From: JADLHS01 sp039806955
Lineage (GTDB): Bacteria > Verrucomicrobiota > Verrucomicrobiia > Limisphaerales > JADLHS01
Assembly: GCA_039806955.1 (NCBI GenBank)
Contig: JBDHQI010000017.1
Span: 1 to 64,000, forward strand
DNA: 64,000 nucleotides
Reading direction: 5' to 3'
Part shown: positions 33,402-40,266 of the stretch, in pieces
How the letters are laid out: each line of letters starts with the position of its first letter
Numbering within the stretch: position 1 is the stretch's first letter
The notes under the pieces: model-generated
Database searches by the model: none
Told to the model about the DNA's origin: nothing
What the model saw: only the letters and a program-made list of their open reading frames with translations
Made by a program: the position numbers and the translations under genes

Positions 33402-33955
33402 ACCTTGCCCTCCGCGAACAATCCTTCCACGAGATATTGTGCCTTCACGGGAATCTGGTTTTTGGGGTAATACGCCGCGACGATTTCCATGACTGCCGCC
33501 GCCGTTGCCAGCTTGAGGTGGCGAATCAAAAAGAGAATGTCCGTGACGTCGTCTGCTTCGCCCGCCATCGAGCCGATGCGCGAGGCCATGCACTTCATCG
33601 CCAGCAGATATTCCGGCGTGGGCATGGTCAAACGCAGATGGGGGAATTGCGGCAGACTGCCGGTGATGGTTTCATGCCGGGCCGAGATAAAACCTTTGGC
33701 TGCGTCATTCAACCATGTTTCGGGTAGATTATTGCTGGCGGCGATCTGCCGGGCGGCGGCGCGAATCATCTGAGTTGGCTGAAAAATCGCGTCCACATCT
33801 TTGGTGGAAGGTCGGGCCGCAAATGCCAGCACCATGACCGTGCCGCCGAACAAGCACAATTCACCCGTGGCCTGACGCTGCGCCAACTCATCCGAGAGCG
33901 CTTGCAGCGCCTTCAGAATCGCCTCGCGGGTCAACGTGTTCAACGAACCAGCCAT
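33398..33955 (-). CDS. DUF6036-type nucleotidyltransferase-like protein
   Basis: The 185-residue protein carries LFGGTVMVLAF (about 36-46) and RPSTKDVDAIF (about 48-58), the GG...DxD pattern of minimal nucleotidyltransferase-fold proteins of the AbiEii/DUF6036 group. A helical C-terminal part follows. Such proteins act in, or resemble, toxin-antitoxin and abortive infection modules. The ATG at 33955 is preferred over an in-frame TTG at 33976. It is the first gene of a coupled pair. Whether it transfers nucleotides is untested. Confidence 0.72.
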   Translation of the reverse strand: MAGSLNTLTREAILKALQALSDELAQRQATGELCLFGGTVMVLAFAARPSTKDVDAIFQPTQMIRAAARQIAASNNLPETWLNDAAKGFISARHETITGSLPQFPHLRLTMPTPEYLLAMKCMASRIGSMAGEADDVTDILFLIRHLKLATAAAVMEIVAAYYPKNQIPVKAQYLVEGLFAEGKV

Positions 33956-34300
33956 GTCGGGCAAGACGATAGGCAAAATTCGCAGTCAGGAAAGCCGGAA
34001 GTATTCACAATTCTCAGTCGCAAAAAGACACAAGCGCGCCAAGAGTCTTGAACCGCCCTGATATGTATTGATGTCGGAGTTCAGAACCTCCGATAAGATA
34101 CGGGTTGATGTTTTTACCGATGGGACGATGATTGTGTTCATTGACGGGTAGAGCGCGTCACTCCGTGCGTGCCGGGCAGGGGACTGCTCGCCCCACTTTC
34201 ATAGTCGTAAATGCGTTTGTTGCTCGAGCCGCTTGTCGGACTCAGAAACGCGATTTTTCAGCCGGATTGAACCGACGCGTGGTGTGCGCGTCTGAAACCC
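33956..34300. other. Non-coding or remnant stretch before the IS1182-like fragment
   Basis: No intact gene was seen. A short plus-strand frame ending at about 34151 encodes IRVDVFTDGTMIVFIDG and then stops, which could be the tail of a lost gene. The GC-rich run at 34149-34197 resembles intergenic repeats I associate with related genomes, but I could not verify this. Confidence 0.35.
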
Positions 34301-34647
34301 ATGGTCACCCGCTTCGTTCCGGTTGACCACGACACCCTCTGCACTTTCCGCCGCGAAAATCGGGACCTCCTCACCGAGAAGCTCTCGTGAAAGTCCTGCC
34401 GCTGGCCCAGCAACTCGAAGCGTTGAAGCTCGGCCAGCTCCCCGTCGCCGCCGCCGACACCAAGGTGCTCGCCAACGCCAGCAAACACAGTGGCATCGGC
34501 TGGCAACGCGCCGGGGAGATGATGATTAAACGACTCGAATGGGAAGTGAGACAACTCCTGGTCAAGACTGAGCGGACGGATGCGACCCCGTTGCCGAACG
34601 GATTGGTGATTTCCGTGGTATTGTTTCCCCACCTGAACGCACCGTGA
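34301..34647 (+). pseudogene. Frameshifted fragment of an IS1182-type transposase
   Basis: Two overlapping frames encode consecutive parts of an IS1182-family transposase N-terminal half. The first (34301-34390) reads RFVPVDHDTLCTFRRENRDLLTE. After a +1 shift the second (34387-34647) reads KVLPLAQQLEALKLGQ, then ADTKVLANASKHSG, RAGEMMIKRLEWEVRQLL and ATPLPNGLVI before losing similarity. The DDE catalytic core is absent. No terminal inverted repeats were found. It is a dead remnant and shows past IS activity between mpl and the zinc-ribbon gene. Confidence 0.75.
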
Positions 34648-34764
34648 GCATGGCGGATGGTATTTTGCATCCAGCACATGGAAGGGCCGCAATGAAATAC
34701 ACTTTCCAGTTCATCCGCAACAACGACAAACCGGGATGAGTTGTGCGCAGGCTTCGTTTGCTCA

Positions 34765-35892
34765 TCACCGCTGCCACACCACCAACGCAAAAATTCCCAA
34801 GGCCACCAGTCCCGCGAGCACGGCGAAGAAAATCTTCACCCAGCTCTTGGGATATCGTCCGACTATTGCGCCGGTGTAGCCATTGATCACCACTTGAAAG
34901 GCGCGCGCGCCGTAATTGTAAGCGAGCAGCCACACCGGCACGAGGATGTGTTTGAACGTCTGCCCTGAATAATCCGAATGCACGCTCAGGTTGCGATGGG
35001 TATCCCCGGGCACCTGCGACGCGCAGAGGGAATAAACCTTTCCGTCCATCACCTCACGCGCGTGCCGGGCGGCGCTGACGAGATCAATTTGATAACGCTC
35101 CACCACCCAGCCCGACAGAAAACCCGCGTTGTAGGGGGTGAGTTCCTTGGTGGGAAACGGCTCGACCCGGCCCAGTAAATCCGGTTGAACACCGCGCGAC
35201 GCCGACACCAGTTCGTCATCGAAGAAGTGGTTCAGGCTGCCGGAGGACCATTGCCAGCGGACCTTTTGCACCTGTCGAGTCTGGGTCCGGCCATTGGCGT
35301 CACGATACGTTTCCGTCTCGTAGTAATAATACCCGGACTCAGCGGTCCAGTCCGCGTGAACCTGCGCGTCAAACGTCCAATAAGGAATGTAAAGGCCCTT
35401 CACCGTGTCCGTCAGCGCCGCGTGCTTGAGTTTGTTGGGTGCGAACCAACGACTGCCATACCACCGCCGAATATTTTCGCGTACCTGCGTCTCGCTGACC
35501 TTGAAGGGCAGTAAACTTTCCGGGCTGAACGCCTCCTTGATTTCCTCGTAGGGCACCAACGCCGCCGAACCGCAGAAGTTACAGCGTTGTCCGACTCGCT
35601 CGGGATCGAACACCGAGATGGCCTGGCAACTCTGGCACTTCACAGAAGTCTTCTTCGCCTGCCAGCCGCGCTTGTCATCGGGAATCCCGCGAATCGCCGC
35701 GACCAGATCGTGTTCCTTGACAACTTGCTTGCCTGCGGCGTTCAACTCCATCTGGGCCGGCGACGTTGTGCCGCAGAACGGGCAGATCAGGGCTTGTTTG
35801 GCGGGATTCCATTCCGCCGCCGCGCCGCAGGCCGGGCAGGAGAATTTTTGTTGGGCGGTGGCTTGACCAATAATGGAAGGTTGGTTGGACAT
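34765..35892 (-). CDS. YdjG-like double zinc-ribbon membrane protein
   Basis: The 375-residue protein carries a zinc ribbon with C19, C22, C37 and C40 and a second with C86, C89, C104 and C107. A beta-rich domain of about 220 residues follows, and then a single C-terminal transmembrane helix (about 352-372). The layout matches Bacillus YdjG-type proteins encoded with PspA and the SPFH protein YdjI, a membrane-stress module. Here a YdjI-like gene lies just upstream on the same strand, separated from it by a RAYT transposase element. That supports the assignment, although no pspA is present. Confidence 0.75.
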   Translation of the reverse strand: MSNQPSIIGQATAQQKFSCPACGAAAEWNPAKQALICPFCGTTSPAQMELNAAGKQVVKEHDLVAAIRGIPDDKRGWQAKKTSVKCQSCQAISVFDPERVGQRCNFCGSAALVPYEEIKEAFSPESLLPFKVSETQVRENIRRWYGSRWFAPNKLKHAALTDTVKGLYIPYWTFDAQVHADWTAESGYYYYETETYRDANGRTQTRQVQKVRWQWSSGSLNHFFDDELVSASRGVQPDLLGRVEPFPTKELTPYNAGFLSGWVVERYQIDLVSAARHAREVMDGKVYSLCASQVPGDTHRNLSVHSDYSGQTFKHILVPVWLLAYNYGARAFQVVINGYTGAIVGRYPKSWVKIFFAVLAGLVALGIFALVVWQR

Positions 35893-35990
35893 GGAAATGA
35901 TAATTGGGCTTCAGGAATCACTTTCGGGGATTGAAATCGGGTGAAGTCGGCAGATTCGGGCAGACCGTCCAGCGTTTTGACGCATGGAGA

Positions 35991-36080
35991 GAATCCCAAC
36001 GGGATTCCATCTTCCAGCCCCGGGTTGCCGAGAGGCTACCCGGGGTGAGTTCGATATTTTCCACAACTCTGAAAGAGTTG
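35991..36080 (+). repeat. REP-like hairpin cluster, left of RAYT
   Basis: Three hairpins occur in order. GAATCCC/GGGATTC spans 35991-36007. CCCCGGGT/ACCCGGGG spans 36018-36045, with an inner GCC/GGC pair around GAGA. CAACTCT/AGAGTTG spans 36064-36080. The last ends three bases before the transposase stop codon. Confidence 0.85.
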
Positions 36081-36082
36081 CA

Positions 36083-36538
36083 TCAATCCCAAACGTATCG
36101 TTCGTCGAATTCAATTTCATACCGTCGTAATAGTTCCCGGAACTCATCTTGGAACGTGACCGTTCGATGATGTTTTTCTTGTCCGGCGATGTAATTTCTC
36201 ACCGCCTTGACTTGAGAGAAACCGATGGAGAAAATGCCGTAACCATTCTGCCAGGCGAAATCATTCATGTTACGGCTTTTGGTCTTCAACCCGAGCGAGA
36301 AGCCGCGTTTGACTTCCTTGACCATCTCGGACGCTTCACAAGTGCGTGAAAGCGTCGAGAGAATATGAACATGATCTTCCACTCCACCGATGATGAGCGG
36401 TTGGGAATCGTGATTCGCCAAGATGCCATCCAGGTAGCGATGCAATTCCTCGCGCTGCACGCGGTCATGGAGAAATGGCCGCCGATCCTTGGTGGAAAAG
36501 ACCGTGTGAACGATGATTTTGGCAAGCGATTGGGCCAT
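36083..36538 (-). CDS. REP-associated tyrosine transposase (IS200-like, RAYT)
   Basis: The 151-residue protein is a Y1 transposase of the IS200/IS605 superfamily. The metal-binding HUH motif is H56-V-H58 in EDHVHIL and the catalytic tyrosine is Y116 in VRNYIAGQEKHH. The C-terminus (FRELLRRYEIEFDERYVWD) is characteristic of the RAYT group. RAYTs act on REP palindromes and are usually domesticated single-copy genes. REP-like hairpins abut both ends of the gene. All catalytic residues are present, so it may be active. Confidence 0.9.
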   Translation of the reverse strand: MAQSLAKIIVHTVFSTKDRRPFLHDRVQREELHRYLDGILANHDSQPLIIGGVEDHVHILSTLSRTCEASEMVKEVKRGFSLGLKTKSRNMNDFAWQNGYGIFSIGFSQVKAVRNYIAGQEKHHRTVTFQDEFRELLRRYEIEFDERYVWD

Positions 36539-36546
36539 ACGTGCTC

Positions 36547-36634
36547 CAACTCTTTCAGAGTTGGCAAATGGTTTGGACGATTACCCGCTGCGCGGCAACG
36601 CTGGGCTGGATGATTCCAATCCCGTTGGGATTGG
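36547..36634 (-). repeat. REP-like hairpin cluster, right of RAYT
   Basis: CAACTCT/AGAGTTG spans 36547-36563. A degenerate ACCC/GGGCT structure lies around 36583-36606. CCAATCCC/GGGATTGG spans 36616-36634. The order is the reverse of the left cluster. Confidence 0.82.
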
Positions 36635-36650
36635 TGGCAGTCATGGCCGT

Positions 36651-37730
36651 TCAACTCTTCAAAAACTCATCCAGTGCCGCTTTGGTCACGCGCCAAGTCG
36701 AGCCAATTTTCTTGCCTTTGAGTTCGCCTTTTTCGAGTGTGGCGAGCACATCGGTTTCGCTCACGCCAAGAACCTTGGCAACTTCGTCGGTACCGAGCAA
36801 TTCGGGGATGCCGCCCGCGCCTGGAATCGGTGGCGGCACTGCGCCTGCCGGTACAGCAGCGGGCGTGGTTTGTGGCGCGCCCATCGCGGCCATCATTTGT
36901 TGACCCATTGCGAGGCCGGCGCCGAGTTGCGCGGCCGTGTTCGCCATGCCGCCACCCTCGCCGCCTTTGCCCATCGCCTCGGCCATCTGGAACTTGACGT
37001 AGTCGTTCAGGTTGCCAATTGCCGCCATGCTGCTGCGCTTGTCAATCGCCTGTTCCACTTCGGGTGGCACGGACACGTTCTCAACGATGAAGCTGCTGAT
37101 CTCAATGCCGTACTTGGTCGTGACCGCGGGATTGATGGCGGGCAACAGCGCTTCCCCGAGTTCCGCGTAGCGCGCGGCCACATCGAGCACCGGCACTTTG
37201 GACGACGCGAGCGCGTCGGTGAACACACTGACGATGCGCGAGCGCATGGTGTCAGCAAACTCATCGAGGCGGAAATGATTATCCGTGCCGGCGACTTCCT
37301 TGAGAAAGGTTTTCACGTCCACGACCTTGAAATCGAACGTGCCGTAGGCGCGTGCCCGCACGATGCCAAAATCCTGATCGCGCAGCATGATGGGGTTGGC
37401 CGTGCCCCACTTGTTGCCGGTGAACAGGCGCGTGTTGACGTAGTAGATGTCCGCCTTGAACGGCGATTCAAAGCCGTACTTCCAGCCCTTGATCGTCGAG
37501 AGAATCGGGATGTTGTCTGTGGTGAGCGCGTATTTGCCCGGACCGAAGGTATCGGCGAACTGGCCCAGGTAGATAAACTGCGCGGTCTGCGATTCGCGCA
37601 CGATGAGTTGCGCGCCGCGTTTGATTTCCTTGTCCTCGTCCGGGAAGCGCCACGAGAGCGTGTCGCGCGAATCGTCCTGCCATTGGATGATTTCGAGAAA
37701 CTGCGTTTTCAGATAATCCATCAGACCCAT
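36651..37730 (-). CDS. YdjI-like SPFH protein with a C-terminal excisionase-type HTH
   Basis: The 359-residue protein belongs to the YdjI family of SPFH proteins (often labelled virion core protein). The SPFH-like core covers about residues 30-275, including VRARAYGTFDFKVVDVKTFL and the ISSFIVENVSVPPEVEQAID segment. A Gly/Met/Pro-rich linker follows. Bacterial members usually end in a zinc ribbon or GYF-like domain. Here the end (about 303-357, LLGTDEVAKVLGVSETDVLATLEKG) looks like an HTH_17 excisionase-type domain. In Bacillus, YdjI recruits PspA to the membrane. The unusual C-terminus could bind DNA or act as a protein adaptor. Confidence 0.8.
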   Translation of the reverse strand: MGLMDYLKTQFLEIIQWQDDSRDTLSWRFPDEDKEIKRGAQLIVRESQTAQFIYLGQFADTFGPGKYALTTDNIPILSTIKGWKYGFESPFKADIYYVNTRLFTGNKWGTANPIMLRDQDFGIVRARAYGTFDFKVVDVKTFLKEVAGTDNHFRLDEFADTMRSRIVSVFTDALASSKVPVLDVAARYAELGEALLPAINPAVTTKYGIEISSFIVENVSVPPEVEQAIDKRSSMAAIGNLNDYVKFQMAEAMGKGGEGGGMANTAAQLGAGLAMGQQMMAAMGAPQTTPAAVPAGAVPPPIPGAGGIPELLGTDEVAKVLGVSETDVLATLEKGELKGKKIGSTWRVTKAALDEFLKS

Positions 37731-37865
37731 AATTGCCTTTCGTTAAGTTGGCGTATCATTGTCCCGTTGGCGCGGGCAGGGAAGCATAATTTCGGACGAT
37801 TTGTGTAATCGGGTGGGCGCAGTCCGTGCTTGCGGAAACGGCGGCGCGCGGAGATTTTCTTGCGC

Positions 37866-38597
37866 ATGGCAGCTCAAGCGTTGAATTGTCCCAACTGCGG
37901 TGCGGCGGTGGCCTCGGACGCCACGCGCTGCGCGCATTGCAATTCGCGCCTGGCCACGGTGGCGTGTCCCTCGTGCTTCGGAATGATTTTCCAGGGGGCG
38001 AAATTCTGTTCGCACTGCGGCGCTCCGGCCAGTCGCGCGCGCGCGAATTCGGACCAAAGGCGGCTCTGTCCGCGCTGCGGCGTCAGCCTGCAACCCATGG
38101 TGATCGGGGACAGTCACCTGCGGGAATGTCCGCGTTGCGAAGGGCTGTGGGCGGATGTGGACACCTTGCAACGGATTTACACGGACCGCGAGCAGCAATC
38201 GGCCCTGCTGGGCACGGCCGCCACGCTTCATTCGCCGCAGACGGCGCCGCTGGAGAAGGTGCGCTACGTCCCCTGTCCGGTCTGCCGGAAGTTGATGAAC
38301 CGTGTGAATTTCGCCAACTGCTCGGCGGTGATCGTGGATGTCTGCAAACCGCATGGCACCTGGTTTGACCAGGATGAACTGCGGCGCATTGTGGAATTCA
38401 TCCGCGCCGGAGGTTTTGACAAAGCGCGGGCCTCGCAAATTGCGGAACTCGAACGCCAGCGCCGGCAATTGGAATCCGCTCGCTCCGCCGCCGCCGGGGC
38501 GGAGCGGATTAATCCCTATGCGTCTCCCCGAGGCGGCCTGTTTCAATCCGCGCTCGAAACCGCCGTCGGATCGGTGGTGGACGCCTTCTTCACTTGA
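37866..38597 (+). CDS. TFIIB-type zinc-ribbon protein
   Basis: The 243-residue protein contains a series of CxxC pairs: CPNCG and CAHC, CPSC and CSHCG, CPRCG and CPRCEG, then CPVC. The CPRCEGLWADVDTLQRIY segment is the zf-TFIIB signature, and a second HGTWFDQDELRRI unit follows near residue 165. The C-terminus has a charged helix. The ATG at 37866 is preferred over an in-frame upstream ATG at 37830 because the family starts with the first ribbon. It is divergent from the SPFH gene and probably belongs to the same functional neighbourhood. Confidence 0.78.
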   Translation: MAAQALNCPNCGAAVASDATRCAHCNSRLATVACPSCFGMIFQGAKFCSHCGAPASRARANSDQRRLCPRCGVSLQPMVIGDSHLRECPRCEGLWADVDTLQRIYTDREQQSALLGTAATLHSPQTAPLEKVRYVPCPVCRKLMNRVNFANCSAVIVDVCKPHGTWFDQDELRRIVEFIRAGGFDKARASQIAELERQRRQLESARSAAAGAERINPYASPRGGLFQSALETAVGSVVDAFFT

Positions 38598-38947
38598 GGG
38601 TCGGCGCTTCTGAATTGTGCATTGAATTGCGCCAACCGACATGGGCTGACGCGGCGCTGGGTGCAGATTGAATTCTGTCCAGGCCGGCCCGCGAGTGAAC
38701 AGTGACTACGACCGGAACGGTCTTTGATCAGGTAGTAGATTTACCCATGTCAGCAGCTTGCTGGCTAATACTTCATCGCCGCTGAATCTAGACTTGACGG
38801 CACGATTAACAAGTTCAGTTTGGGGACTATGAAACCCGGGTGGTCCACGGGTACAGCGAGGAAGTTTCCTTCGTTAAGCCGGTCAGGCTGGCGGCAACCT
38901 ATTGAGTCTTTCCCCCTCGGGGTTGCATCCACGAAATCATCATCATC
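38598..38947. other. Intergenic region before the Tat-exported oxidoreductase
   Basis: No gene was recognised on either strand; the long minus-strand frame here is an antisense shadow of the oxidoreductase. Near the right end, 38911-38930 reads CCCCCTCGGGGTTGCATCC. Its GGTTGCATCC end is shared with the REP-like copy at 48.1 kb, so this may be a degraded half copy. Confidence 0.45.
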
Positions 38948-40240
38948 ATGAAAGCAAACCACAATTCCCGGCGCACGCACAGTCGCCGCCACTTCTTGAA
39001 ACGCGCCACCCTGGCTGCCAGCACGGCCGTGGCCATGCCAGCTTTCATCCCGGCCCGGGCTTTGGGTCGGGATGGAGCCATCGCGCCGAGTGAACGAATC
39101 GTTCTCGGCGCCATTGGCATTGGCAATCGCGGCGCGTACGTCCTGGAGTGCTTCGTGCATGAACCTGGCGTCCAGTTCGTCGCCATCTGCGACGTGAAGG
39201 CGGCGCGGCGACTCGCGGTGAAAAAAAAGGCGGACGAACAATACGGGAACAACGACTGCGCGATGTATCGCGATCTGCGGGAGCTGTTGGCGCGATCCGA
39301 CATAGACGCTGTGCTCATTGCCACCGGTCCCAACTGGCATGCCGCCGCCGCCACGCTGGCGGCAGAAGCCGGCAAGGACGTTTATTGCGAGAAGCCTTGC
39401 ACCAAGAACATTGCGGAAAGCCTCGCACTCGCGCAGACCTTCCGTCGCACGGGCCGGGTGTTTCAAGCGGGCACGCAACGTCGCAGCCTGCCCAATTTTG
39501 CCTTTGCCGCCGAACTGGCGCAGCGGGGCAAACTGGGCCGACTCCAAACCTTGTACGCGCACCCCGGCGGCCTGGATCCCAAGACCAGCGGCTGGCTGCC
39601 CGCCGAACCCGAACCTGCGCGCGACGAGGTGGATTGGGACTTGTTCCTCGGCCCGGCGGCATGGCGACCGTTTAACAAGAAATTGCTCGACGCCTTCAAT
39701 TTTGAAAAAGGTGGCGGACTCGTGGGTGGTGGCTGTCTCGAATGGGGCTCGCATTGCGTTGACCTCTGCCAGTGGGCCAACCAAACGGATAATACCGCGC
39801 CGGTGGAATATTGGCCCGAAGGAAAGGACATGCACGCACGATATGCCAACGGAGTGAAACTGGTGTTGCGCAACGAGGGCTGGCTTCAGCTTGGCTCCTG
39901 TCCCGTTCGCTACGAGGGCGCTGCGGGCTGGGTGGAGACCGGGGACAACGGCGAGGTTGTCGCCGAACCCACCACCCTGGTTGCCGGGCCGCGACCGCGA
40001 ATCGCCGGCTACCCGGCAAACTTTCATGTGCGCGACTTCTTGAATTGCGTTCGCACGCGCGGGCTGACGCGGGCAAACGCCGAGGTCGCCTGCTGGTCCC
40101 ACATCACCTGTCACGCCGTGAACATCTCCCTGTTCCTGGGGCGGCGCGTGAAGTATGACCCGGTGAAGAACGAGTTCATCGGAGACGAAGAAGCCAACCG
40201 CCTGCGATCCGAAGCGCTGCGCGCTCCCTGGCGGGTTTGA
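38948..40240 (+). CDS. Tat-exported Gfo/Idh/MocA-family oxidoreductase
   Basis: The 430-residue protein begins with a twin-arginine signal (SRRHFLKRA at about 12-20), so it is folded with its cofactor and exported. The Rossmann fold starts at VLGAIGIGNRGAYV; ATGPNWHAAAATLAAEAGKDVYCEKPC is the signature segment with the Lys of the EKP motif. The C-terminal domain contains GGGLVGGGCLEWGSHCVDLCQW. Exported members of this family are strongly expanded in Verrucomicrobiota and Planctomycetota, probably for sugar oxidation. It lies 26 bases before the HEAT-repeat gene. Confidence 0.9.
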   Translation: MKANHNSRRTHSRRHFLKRATLAASTAVAMPAFIPARALGRDGAIAPSERIVLGAIGIGNRGAYVLECFVHEPGVQFVAICDVKAARRLAVKKKADEQYGNNDCAMYRDLRELLARSDIDAVLIATGPNWHAAAATLAAEAGKDVYCEKPCTKNIAESLALAQTFRRTGRVFQAGTQRRSLPNFAFAAELAQRGKLGRLQTLYAHPGGLDPKTSGWLPAEPEPARDEVDWDLFLGPAAWRPFNKKLLDAFNFEKGGGLVGGGCLEWGSHCVDLCQWANQTDNTAPVEYWPEGKDMHARYANGVKLVLRNEGWLQLGSCPVRYEGAAGWVETGDNGEVVAEPTTLVAGPRPRIAGYPANFHVRDFLNCVRTRGLTRANAEVACWSHITCHAVNISLFLGRRVKYDPVKNEFIGDEEANRLRSEALRAPWRV

Positions 40241-40266
40241 CGAAAGAAATGACAATCAGAGGAAAT

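Larger units (their letters stand above)
35991..36634 (-). mobile_element. RAYT element flanked by mirror-image REP hairpins
   Basis: The element consists of the transposase gene with about 90 bp of hairpins on each side. The right flank is an imperfect inverted copy of the left: the reverse complement of the left flank and the right flank share CGGCAAC, GGGCTGGA and AATCCCGTTGGGATT in the same order. This is the organisation of a REPtron/BIME in which a tyrosine HUH transposase is bounded by its own REP substrates. Confidence 0.75.

Noticed and set aside
34149..34200. GC-rich run as a dispersed intergenic repeat
   Set aside because: It resembles sequence I associate with related genomes, but there is no second copy in this window, so I do not claim a repeat.
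36513..37808. 431-codon open frame on the plus strand
   Set aside because: Antisense to the SPFH gene, no recognisable domain.
38765..40255. 496-codon open frame on the minus strand
   Set aside because: Antisense to the Tat-exported Gfo/Idh/MocA gene, whose motifs are complete; the antisense product has no signature.
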